A stretch of DNA of 64,000 nt, taken from the NCBI RefSeq assembly GCF_016889705.1, contig NZ_CP069526.1:7389001-7453000 (forward strand). Reading direction: 5' to 3'. The stretch is from Amycolatopsis sp. FDAARGOS 1241 (GTDB taxonomy: Bacteria; Actinomycetota; Actinomycetes; Mycobacteriales; Pseudonocardiaceae). The notes beneath the pieces were generated by a model. It was given only the letters and a program-made list of their open reading frames with translations, was not told where the DNA came from and did no database searches. The translations under genes and the position numbers were made by a program. Each line of letters begins with the position of its first letter. The first letter of the stretch is position 1. Positions 43,371 to 51,220 of the stretch are shown one piece after another.

Positions 43371-44036
43371 ATGAGCACCGGAACCCGGCCCACGCGGCGC
43401 CGGCTGGAACCGGCCGAACGCAGGGCCGAGATCCTCGCGGTGGCGCGGCGGCTGTTCGGAGCCGGCAGCTACGCTTCTGTGTCCACTTCGGACATCGCGG
43501 CGGCCGCGGGGGTGGCGAGGCCCCTGATCAACCACTACTTCGGCGGGAAGCGCGAGCTGTACCTCGAGGTGGTGCGGCAGATGATGATCGTGCCCGCGCC
43601 CGTGGTCGAGGCGCTGCCGGAAGGTCCGGTCCGGCGCCGGCTGGAGGTCGGCATCGAGCGCTGGATCGACGTGGTCGACCGCAACCGCGACGCGTGGCTC
43701 ACGGCGATCGGCCCCGAAGCCGCGGGACGCGACCCGGAGATCGAGCGGATCATGCTGGAAGCCGACGACGTCGCGGCCGACCGCGTGCTCGCCGCGGCTC
43801 TGATGACCGACGTCAGCGAAGGCCGCGAACAGCTGCGGGCGATGATCCGCTCGTACGGCGGCATGTTGCGCGCCGCGTCGCGCGAGTGGCTGATCCGCGG
43901 CACGTTGAAGCGCGATGAGCTGCGGACGTTCCTCGTGGAGTCGATCATGAACCTCCTCGAGGTCACCTACCCGGCCGTGCTCGCGGAGCGGACCGCCGCG
44001 CGTAGGCCGCCGGCGTCATCCCCGTCCAGCGCTTGA
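43371..44036 (+). CDS. TetR family transcriptional regulator
   Basis: The protein of 221 residues has DNA-binding helices AERRAEILAVARRLFGAGSYASVSTSDIAAAAGVARPLINHYFGGKRELYLEVV. The ligand domain follows. The last twenty residues (AERTAARRPPASSPSSA) are low complexity and lie opposite the end of the AraC gene on the other strand; the two coding regions share 74 bases. Target unknown; the operator-like repeat upstream suggests autoregulation, and the divergent hypothetical gene is a possible second target. Confidence 0.9.
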   Translation: MSTGTRPTRRRLEPAERRAEILAVARRLFGAGSYASVSTSDIAAAAGVARPLINHYFGGKRELYLEVVRQMMIVPAPVVEALPEGPVRRRLEVGIERWIDVVDRNRDAWLTAIGPEAAGRDPEIERIMLEADDVAADRVLAAALMTDVSEGREQLRAMIRSYGGMLRAASREWLIRGTLKRDELRTFLVESIMNLLEVTYPAVLAERTAARRPPASSPSSA

Positions 44037-45012
44037 ACGCGTAGATGAAACTCGATGCCTCGGCGTAACCCAGTCGCAGCGCGACGTCCTCCACGGACAA
44101 CGCGCCCGTGTCGAGCATTTCCTCGGCGAGGGTCTGGCGGACCTCGTCCACGAGCTGCCGGTACCCCGTGCCGGCCTCGGTGAGCCGGCGGCGCAGAGTC
44201 CGCGGGCTCACGGTGAGCTGGCGCGCGACCTCGGCCATGCCGGCGTCGACGCCGCCGAGGCGCACCAGGCGTTCCCGCACCAGCTGCGAGATGCCGGACC
44301 GTTCGCGGCGGCGCGCCACGAGCGCGTCGCACTGGGCCGCGCACAGCGCGACGGTCTGCTCGTTGGCCTGCGGCAGCGGCATCATCAGCAGCGCGGGGTC
44401 GAAGCTCGCCCGGTGGCGGTCGGCGCCGAACCGCGGCCCAACACCGAAGGTGTCCACATAGGACGCAGAAGAGGGGGGCGCCGCGAACGCGAACTCGAGG
44501 CCCTGCACGGAGATCTCCGGCAGCAGGTCCTTCATCACCGTGTGGATCGCCGCCAGGTCACGCAGCACGAGGAACCGTGCGACGTCGGCCGGCACGCGCG
44601 AATCGTCGAGCGCCAGGCCGATCCCGCGGCTGTCGAGCTCCACGTGCGGGATGGAGAACGTGAAGCTCAAGTCGAGGTAGCGCAGCGCGAACACCATCGC
44701 GTCGCGCATCGTCGGGCTGCTGATGCACGCGAAGCCGAAGATGCCGAACGTCGTCACGCGGTAGCGCCGGCCCAGCTCCAGCGCGAGGTCGTCGCCACCG
44801 CCGGTGTGCGCGACGAGCGCACGCGCGACGGCCAGCTCCTGCCGCGCGTCCACCTGTTTCTCGGGGCCGGCGAGCGCTTCGCGCGGAGTGCCGGGCAGCA
44901 GCTTCTCCGCGGGCACTCCATGGTCCTCGGCGAAAGCGAGCATGAGCAGCACGCTCGCGGTGCCGCGGGGAAAGTCCCAGTCGCGGACCGCGGGGGCTGC
45001 CAGCTCTGCCAT
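43963..45012 (-). CDS. AraC family regulator (arabinose-binding-domain type)
   Basis: This is a 349-residue regulator of the OruR/VirS-like subgroup. Residues 20-200 form a helical AraC-binding domain (YRVTTFGIFGFACISSPTMRDAMVFALRYLDLSFTFS). The C-terminal 100 residues are two helix-turn-helix units (MAEVARQLTVSPRTLRRRLTEAGTGYRQLVDEVR and SVEDVALRLGYAEASSFIYAFKRWTGMTPAAYA). It overlaps the convergent TetR gene by 74 bases. It lies divergent from the winged-helix gene with 81 bases between. Target unknown. Confidence 0.93.
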   Translation of the reverse strand: MAELAAPAVRDWDFPRGTASVLLMLAFAEDHGVPAEKLLPGTPREALAGPEKQVDARQELAVARALVAHTGGGDDLALELGRRYRVTTFGIFGFACISSPTMRDAMVFALRYLDLSFTFSIPHVELDSRGIGLALDDSRVPADVARFLVLRDLAAIHTVMKDLLPEISVQGLEFAFAAPPSSASYVDTFGVGPRFGADRHRASFDPALLMMPLPQANEQTVALCAAQCDALVARRRERSGISQLVRERLVRLGGVDAGMAEVARQLTVSPRTLRRRLTEAGTGYRQLVDEVRQTLAEEMLDTGALSVEDVALRLGYAEASSFIYAFKRWTGMTPAAYARRSAPRARPGR

Positions 45013-45093
45013 GGCCGGAATTATCGATCAGAGGACCCCGCCCGCGCCTCTCGAGGGCCGGAACTGTCCGCGACGCCGGATACCCTCGCCCCC

Positions 45094-46182
45094 ATGAAGC
45101 TCAGCCAGCGGGCCCTCAACCGCGCCACGCTCGACCGACAGCTGCTCCTGCGCCGGGTGAACCTGTCGGTGCTCGAAGCCGTCGAGCACCTCGCCGGACT
45201 GCAGGCGCAGGCGCCGGTCCCGCCGTACTACGCGCTGTGGACGCGCTTGCACGGCTTCCGGCCCGAGAACCTGGCGAAGCTCCTGCTCGACCGCGAGGTG
45301 GCGCGGCTCGTGCTGATGCGCGGCACCGTGCACCTCGTGACGTCGGCCGACGCGCTGGCCTGGCGCCCGCTCGTGCAGCCGGTGCTGGACCGCGGCCTCA
45401 AGACGAACGCCCGGCACGCCGCGCTCGTGGCCGGCCTCGACCACGGCGCCGTGGCCGTCGAGGCCCGCGCTCTGCTCGCCCAGCGCCCGCACACGAGCGG
45501 CCAGCTCGCCGCCGCGCTCGCGCAGCGTTGGCCCGACCGGTCCGGCCGCGCGCTGACGCACCTCGTGCGGTGCCTCCTGCCGCTCGTGCAGATCCCGCCG
45601 CGCGGGGTGTGGGGCCGGGCCGGGCAGCCGACGTACCAGGTCGCCGAAAGCTGGCTCGCCGGCACTTCGGCGGTGTCGTCGCTGGATCAGCTCGTACGGC
45701 GCTACCTCAAGGCGTTCGGCCCGGCGACGATCGCCGACGCGCAGGCGTGGTCCGGGCTCACGAAGCTCGACGAGGTCATCGAACGCATGGATCTGCGCAC
45801 GTACCTCGACGAGGCGGGCCGGACGCTCTACGACCTGCCCGAGTCCACGCTGCCCGGCGAGGACGTGCCGGCCCCGCCGCGGCTGCTGGCGCCGTTCGAG
45901 CAGCCGATCCTGTCCTACGCCGACCGCACGCGCGTGATCTCCGACGAGCACCGCAAACGCGTGATCTCGCAGAACGGCATCGTGAAGGGCACGGTGCTGG
46001 CCGGCGGGTACGTGCAGGGCTACTGGGAGGTCGAGACCGCGCGCGAGCGGGCGACGTTCGTGCTCACGCCGTTCGAACGGCTGCCGAAACGCGACGCGGC
46101 CGCGCTGGAGAGCGCCGGCCGCCGGCTGCTCAAGTGGGCCGAGCCCGCAGCTGAGCACGACGTGCGGCTGAAGCCCGCATAA
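45094..46182 (+). CDS. Winged-helix DNA-binding domain protein (YcaQ/AlkX-like)
   Basis: This 362-residue protein belongs to the HTH_42 family (PF06224). The start LSQRALNRATLDRQLLLRR and LEAVEHLAGLQAQAPVPPYYALWTRL, with its GLQAQ motif, is diagnostic. RYLKAFGPATIADAQAWSGL follows in the middle and the C-terminal beta region reads NGIVKGTVLAGGYVQGYWEV. Some relatives (YcaQ/AlkX) are DNA glycosylases for cross-links; activity here is not established. It stands alone between the AraC regulator and an oxidase pair. Confidence 0.9.
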   Translation: MKLSQRALNRATLDRQLLLRRVNLSVLEAVEHLAGLQAQAPVPPYYALWTRLHGFRPENLAKLLLDREVARLVLMRGTVHLVTSADALAWRPLVQPVLDRGLKTNARHAALVAGLDHGAVAVEARALLAQRPHTSGQLAAALAQRWPDRSGRALTHLVRCLLPLVQIPPRGVWGRAGQPTYQVAESWLAGTSAVSSLDQLVRRYLKAFGPATIADAQAWSGLTKLDEVIERMDLRTYLDEAGRTLYDLPESTLPGEDVPAPPRLLAPFEQPILSYADRTRVISDEHRKRVISQNGIVKGTVLAGGYVQGYWEVETARERATFVLTPFERLPKRDAAALESAGRRLLKWAEPAAEHDVRLKPA

Positions 46183-46258
46183 CCACTGGCCGGAATTCTC
46201 GATTGTCTGACCGTTCGTGTCCTTCCGCCGCGGCGAACCGATCGGTAACTTCCTGCAG

Positions 46259-47719
46259 ATGGGTGACACGCCAAGGACGCCGTCGGTGCTGATCGTCGGC
46301 ACCGGCTTCGGCGGGGTCGGCACGGCCATCGAGCTGAAACGGGCCGGCTTCCACGACTTCACGATCCTCGAGCGCGCGGACGAGCCCGGCGGGGTGTGGC
46401 GCGAGAACACCTACCCCGGCGCGGCGTGCGACATCCCGTCGCCGCTGTACTCGTTCTCCTACGCGCCCAATCCCTGGTGGCCGAAGCGGTTCTCGATGCA
46501 GCCGGACATCCACGCGTACCTCAAGCGCGTGATCGCCGACCACGACCTCGGGCCCCACATCCGCTACGGGCGCGAAGTCACGGCGGCGACGTTCGACCAG
46601 GGCCGCTGGCGCGTCGAGACCGCGGGTGGCGAGACGTACGAGGCCGACGTGTTCGTGCCGGCCGTCGGGCAGCTGTCGCGGCCGGTGCTGCCGGACATCC
46701 CGGGGCGCGACAGCTTCGAGGGCATCAGCTTCCACTCCGCGAAGTGGAACCACGAAGTGGAGCTGGCCGGCAAGCGCGTCGCCGTGATCGGCACGGGCGC
46801 GAGCGCGATCCAGTTCGTGCCACCGCTGCAGAAGCAAGCCGCGAAGCTCACGATCTTCCAGCGCACCGCGCCCTACGTCATGGCGAAGAAGGACACGCGC
46901 TACGCCCGCTGGCAGAAGCGGCTCTTCGAAACCCTCCCGGCGACGCAACTGCTCGGCCGGCTGCGGATCTTCCTGCTGGCCGAGTACGCGACGTACGCGA
47001 TGACGCGGCACCCCGTGCTGGCCAGGCTCTTCGAGCTGCGCACGGCCCAGCTGCGGCACAAGCACATCAAGGACCCGCAACTGCGGCGCAAGCTCAAGCC
47101 CGGCTACCCGTTGGGCTGCAAGCGGATCCTGTTCACCAACGACTACCTGCCCGCACTGGCGCAGCCGAACGTCGAGGTCGAGACCGGCCGGATCCGCGAG
47201 ATCACCCCGCGCGGCGTGCGCACCGAAGACGGCGTGGAGCACGAAGCCGACGTGCTCGTCTACGGCACGGGCTTCAACGCCACCGACTTCCTCGGCTCGA
47301 TGAAGGTGCTGGGCCTCGACGGGCGGAACCTCGACGACGCGTGGCGCGGCGGCGCACGGGCGTACCTGGGGATGACGGTGCCCGGGTTCCCGAACCTGTT
47401 CTGCGTCTACGGCCCCAACACCAACCTCGGCGCCGGGTCGATCATCTACATGATCGAACGGCAGGCGCGCTACATCCGTCAGGCCGTGGAGCAGCTCGCG
47501 CGGCCCGGAGTGTCCTACCTGGACGTTCGCCCGGAGGTCGAGGAACGCTACGACCGTGAGGTGCAGAAGCGGCTGGGACACAGCGTGTGGAGCGCGTGCA
47601 CGAGCTGGTACCGGCAGGCCGACGGGCGCGTGAGCACCAACTGGCCCGGCCTGGTGACGGAGTACGACCGCAGGACCCGGGTCCTCGACCCGGCCGACTT
47701 CCGGGTGGTGGGTTCGTGA
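46259..47719 (+). CDS. Flavin-containing monooxygenase, Baeyer-Villiger type
   Basis: The protein of 486 residues carries an FAD site VLIVGTGFGGVGTAIEL, the FEGISFHSAKW segment that fits the Baeyer-Villiger fingerprint F-x-G-x3-H-x3-W, and an NADPH site VAVIGTGASAIQFVPPL. The YGTGFNATDFL motif comes near the end. It should insert oxygen into a ketone or oxidise a soft heteroatom. ATG 46259 is chosen; a GTG at 46217 adds residues before the FAD motif that look unconserved. Its stop overlaps the start of the GMC gene (GTGA), so the two enzymes are translationally coupled and may act on the same alicyclic or steroid-like substrate. Confidence 0.92.
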   Translation: MGDTPRTPSVLIVGTGFGGVGTAIELKRAGFHDFTILERADEPGGVWRENTYPGAACDIPSPLYSFSYAPNPWWPKRFSMQPDIHAYLKRVIADHDLGPHIRYGREVTAATFDQGRWRVETAGGETYEADVFVPAVGQLSRPVLPDIPGRDSFEGISFHSAKWNHEVELAGKRVAVIGTGASAIQFVPPLQKQAAKLTIFQRTAPYVMAKKDTRYARWQKRLFETLPATQLLGRLRIFLLAEYATYAMTRHPVLARLFELRTAQLRHKHIKDPQLRRKLKPGYPLGCKRILFTNDYLPALAQPNVEVETGRIREITPRGVRTEDGVEHEADVLVYGTGFNATDFLGSMKVLGLDGRNLDDAWRGGARAYLGMTVPGFPNLFCVYGPNTNLGAGSIIYMIERQARYIRQAVEQLARPGVSYLDVRPEVEERYDREVQKRLGHSVWSACTSWYRQADGRVSTNWPGLVTEYDRRTRVLDPADFRVVGS

Positions 47720-49413
47720 ACACCGACTACGACGTGCTGGTGATCGGTTCCGGCTTCGGCGGCAGCGTCACGGCGTTGCGGCTGCAGGAAAAGGGCTACC
47801 GCGTCGGCGTGCTGGAGAGCGGCCGGCGCTTCGCCGACGACGAGTTCGCCACAACCTCGTGGCGGCTGCGGAAGTACCTGTGGGCGCCGAAGCTCGGTTT
47901 GTACGGCATCCAGCGGCTGACGTTGCTCAAGAACACGTTCGTGATGAGCGGCACCGGCGTCGGCGGCGGTTCCCTGGTATACGCGAACACGCTGTACGAG
48001 CCGCCGGACACGTTCTACCGCGACCGCCAATGGGCGCACATCACGGACTGGAAGGACGAGCTCGCGCCCTACTACGACCAGGCCAAGCGGATGCTGGGTG
48101 TGGTCGAGAACCCGCTCACCACGCCGGCCGACGAGGTGCTGCGCGAGGTCGCGGACGACATGGGCATCGGGCACACCTACCGCCGCACGCCCGTCGGGGT
48201 GTACTTCGGTTCGCGCCCCGGCGAGGAGGCGCCCGACCCGTTCTTCGGCGGTGCCGGTCCCGCCCGTCGCGGCTGCACGCACTGCGGCGAGTGCATGACC
48301 GGGTGCCGCGTCGGGGCGAAGAACACGACCGTGAAGAACTACCTCCACCTCGCCGAACGGGCGGGTGCCGTCGTGCACCCGCTGACCACGGCCGTCTCGG
48401 TGCGGCCGGTGTCCGGCGGCTACGCGGTCGACACGGAACGCACGGGCCGGTGGGTGCGCAGGGGCCGCCGGACGTTCACGGCGCGGGAAGTGGTGTTTTC
48501 CGCTGCGGCGCTGGGGACGCAGCGGCTGTTGCACAAGTTGCGTGATGACGGCACGTTGCCGGACTTGTCGCCGCGGCTGGGTGTGCTGGCGCGCACGAAT
48601 TCCGAGGCCGTGCTCGCCGCGCGGTCGCTGCGCAAGGACACCGATTACACGCGCGGGGTCGCGATCACGTCGTCGATCCACCCGGATGCGGTCACGCACG
48701 TCGAGCCGGTGCGCTACGGCAAGGGCAGCAACGTGATGGGCCTGATGGCCACGGTCCTCGTGGACGCGGTTCCCGGCAAACGCCGCTGGGCGCTCGGACT
48801 GCGGGAACTGGCGCGCCGCTGGCGCGACCTGCCGCGCCTGCACAACCCGCGGCACTGGTCGGAGCGGATGATCGGCTTGCTGGTCATGCAGACACTCGAC
48901 AACTCCGTGACCACGTACACGAAACGCGGCCTCTTCAGCCGGCGCATGACGACCCGGCAGGGCACCGGCGAACCGAGCCCCGACTGGATCCCCGCGGGCC
49001 ACGAGGTCACCCGCCGCGTCGCCGCCAAGATCGGCGGCCTGCCCCAGGGCGCCTGGACGGACCTGGCCAACACGCCGATCACCGGCCACTTCATCGGCGG
49101 CTGCACCATCGGCGACTCCCCCGACACCGGCGTCGTCGACCCGTACCACCGTGTGTACGGCTACCCGGGCCTCCACATCGTCGACGGCTCCACGATCTCC
49201 GCGAACCTGGGCGTCAACCCGTCGCTCACCATCACCGCCCAGGCCGAGCGCGCCCTGGCCCTCTGGCCGAACAACGGCGACGCAGACCCCCGCCCGGCGC
49301 CGGGCGAACCGTACCGGCGGATCTCCCCGGTCGCCCCGCGCCACCCCGCGGTGCCGCCCACCGCCCCCGGTGCGCTGCGGCTGCCGGTCGTCGAAGCACC
49401 AAAGACGGTCTGA
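47716..49413 (+). CDS. GMC oxidoreductase, cholesterol-oxidase-like
   Basis: This is a 565-residue flavoprotein. It has the FAD motif VLVIGSGFGGSVTALRL at the start, SGTGVGGGSLVYANTLYEPP, and a Cys-rich CTHCGECMTGC segment as in mycobacterial ChoD-like proteins. The C-terminal GMC signature is GYPGLHIVDGSTISANLGVNPSLTITAQAERA. It would oxidise a secondary alcohol to a ketone, which the coupled monooxygenase could then convert to an ester or lactone. Whether it acts on sterols is unproven. A GTG start lies inside the monooxygenase stop. Confidence 0.92.
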   Translation: MNTDYDVLVIGSGFGGSVTALRLQEKGYRVGVLESGRRFADDEFATTSWRLRKYLWAPKLGLYGIQRLTLLKNTFVMSGTGVGGGSLVYANTLYEPPDTFYRDRQWAHITDWKDELAPYYDQAKRMLGVVENPLTTPADEVLREVADDMGIGHTYRRTPVGVYFGSRPGEEAPDPFFGGAGPARRGCTHCGECMTGCRVGAKNTTVKNYLHLAERAGAVVHPLTTAVSVRPVSGGYAVDTERTGRWVRRGRRTFTAREVVFSAAALGTQRLLHKLRDDGTLPDLSPRLGVLARTNSEAVLAARSLRKDTDYTRGVAITSSIHPDAVTHVEPVRYGKGSNVMGLMATVLVDAVPGKRRWALGLRELARRWRDLPRLHNPRHWSERMIGLLVMQTLDNSVTTYTKRGLFSRRMTTRQGTGEPSPDWIPAGHEVTRRVAAKIGGLPQGAWTDLANTPITGHFIGGCTIGDSPDTGVVDPYHRVYGYPGLHIVDGSTISANLGVNPSLTITAQAERALALWPNNGDADPRPAPGEPYRRISPVAPRHPAVPPTAPGALRLPVVEAPKTV

Positions 49414-49525
49414 ACAGCGGATTCAACATTTGCTCAACAGTTTCACCTACCGGCGCACGGCACTCTTACCCCCGCACGTGGTCACCCCCCTCTGAGCACG
49501 TGCACTGGGGGTGTCTTGAAAGGAG

Positions 49526-49560
49526 CTCCCGCGACGACGCCCTCCCTGCCGTCGCGGGAG
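49526..49560 (-). terminator. Terminator of the chitinase gene
   Basis: A perfect 11-base-pair stem (49526-49536 with 49550-49560) lies 28 bases beyond the chitinase stop, facing the end of the GMC gene. Confidence 0.65.
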
Positions 49561-49587
49561 TCCTTCCAAGGTCTGTCCGGAAACCTC

Positions 49588-51063
49588 CTAAGGCAGGTTC
49601 GCGAGCCCGCCTCCGACGGTGTTCGCAAACGCGTACCCGGCGGACGCGTCCCAGTTGATCGACCAGGTCATGGCCCCGCGGATCGACGGGTACGTCGCCG
49701 AAGTCTTGAAGCCCGCACAGCTGGTGCCACGAGCCAGGCAGTTCAGCGCCGACACGACGTTGGCCGGCGACTGGTAACCGCCGCCCGCCGCGGAGCCCGC
49801 GGCGGGCAGGCCGAGAGCCACCTGGTCCGCGCGCAGGCCGCCCTGGAGCTGGATGCACGCGAGCGCCGTGAGGAAGTCGACGGTGCCCTGGGCGTAGACC
49901 TGGCCGTTGCAGCCGAGCATGGTGCCCGAGTTGTAGTACTGCATGTTGACGACCGTCAGGATGTCCTTGATGTTCAGTGCGAGCTGGAAGTAGCCGCCCT
50001 GCGTGGACTGCATGTCGATCGTCTGCGGGGCCAGGGTGATGATCGAGCCGCCGCCCGAGTGGATGCTGCGCAGCGCCTGCGCCAGATAGGTGGCATTGAC
50101 GCCGTTCTCGAGGTCGATGTCCACGCCGTCGAAGCCGTAGGACGAGATCAGCTGCTTCACCGAGTTGGCGAAGTTGTTCGCCGACGTCGAATCGTTCACG
50201 CTGATCGTGCCGTTCTGGCCACCGACGGAGATGATCACCTTCTGGCCGCGTGACTGCAGCGTCTTCACGTCGGCACGGAACTGCGCGTCGGTGTAGCCGC
50301 CGAGCTGGGCGGACAGGCCGGAGTCGAGTGTGAAGTTCACGGCGCCGGGCGTGCCGGTGGCGTCGGCGAAGGCCACGGCGACGATGTTGTAGCTCCTCGG
50401 CACGTCGGCCAACCGCAGGGCCTTCGCTCCGTTGAAGAAGTTCTGCCAGTAGCCCGTGAGCACGTGCTTCGCGAGGTCACCGACGACCGGCGGCTGCGAG
50501 GTGGTCGGCATCGTGGGCACGGTCGTCGGGGTGGTCGGGGTGGTCGGGGTCGTCGGTGGCGGGGTGCCCGGGCCGTCGAGGTTCACGTCGTCGGCCAGGT
50601 AGGCCGGCTGCCCGTACCAGCCGTGCAGGTAGACCGTGACGCTGGACGACGCACCCGTGGTGAAGCCGAGCGACAGCTGGTTCCACCCGCTGGTGCCGGG
50701 CGTCCACGTGCTGCTGTCGGCGCCGCCGGTGCCGGACACGCCGAGGTACACGTAGCTGCCCTGCACCCACGCCGAGAGCCGGTACGCGGTGTTGGGCTTG
50801 ACCGTCACCTGCTGGGCGCATTGCGCGGTGTCGGACGACGAGGGCGCGGCGCTCAGCGCTTTGCTCCCGCTGTGGGCGCCGCTCGACACGACGGACGCGG
50901 AGCCGCTGCAGGTCCAGCCCGAGAGGCTGCCGCTCTCGAAGCCGGGGTTGGCCAGGATGTTGGCCGCCGAGGCGCTGCCGCCGACGGCCAGGGTGACACC
51001 GAGGCACGCGGCCACGGTGGCGACCAGCGAACCGAGCGCCAGTCTGGATTTCCGAGGGGACAC
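49588..51063 (-). CDS. Secreted GH18 chitinase with carbohydrate-binding module
   Basis: The exported enzyme has 491 residues. After a Sec signal (ALGSLVATVAACLGVTLAVG) comes a beta-sandwich binding module (ANILANPGFESGSLSGWTC to LADDVNLDG), then a Thr/Pro linker of repeated TTP. The GH18 barrel has the catalytic DGVDIDLE motif, in which the last Glu is the acid. HVLTGYWQNFFNG marks the start of the catalytic domain. The GTG at 51063 has GGAGG eight bases upstream; an earlier GTG would lie over this site. A DasR-like element lies 41 bases upstream, so induction by chitin breakdown products is expected. Confidence 0.94.
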   Translation of the reverse strand: MSPRKSRLALGSLVATVAACLGVTLAVGGSASAANILANPGFESGSLSGWTCSGSASVVSSGAHSGSKALSAAPSSSDTAQCAQQVTVKPNTAYRLSAWVQGSYVYLGVSGTGGADSSTWTPGTSGWNQLSLGFTTGASSSVTVYLHGWYGQPAYLADDVNLDGPGTPPPTTPTTPTTPTTVPTMPTTSQPPVVGDLAKHVLTGYWQNFFNGAKALRLADVPRSYNIVAVAFADATGTPGAVNFTLDSGLSAQLGGYTDAQFRADVKTLQSRGQKVIISVGGQNGTISVNDSTSANNFANSVKQLISSYGFDGVDIDLENGVNATYLAQALRSIHSGGGSIITLAPQTIDMQSTQGGYFQLALNIKDILTVVNMQYYNSGTMLGCNGQVYAQGTVDFLTALACIQLQGGLRADQVALGLPAAGSAAGGGYQSPANVVSALNCLARGTSCAGFKTSATYPSIRGAMTWSINWDASAGYAFANTVGGGLANLP

Positions 51064-51103
51064 GGTGGGGACCTCCACGCAAGAGTGAAGTACGTCACCA
51101 CAA

Positions 51104-51119
51104 AGTGGACTAGACCAAT
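51104..51119. promoter_or_regulatory. DasR-type response element upstream of chitinase
   Basis: AGTGGACTAGACCAAT matches the streptomycete dre consensus (A-C/G-TGGTCTAGACCA-C/G-T) except for one core base and one flank base. It lies 41 bases upstream of the GTG start, in the expected promoter region. Confidence 0.72.
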
Positions 51120-51220
51120 CTCGGTGTCAAGGAACGGTTCGACAGGCCCATACGAAAGTCGCGGTGCGCCGGGCGGCAGAATGCTCGCCACGGGACACCG
51201 AGAAGGATCAGGAGCCTGTT

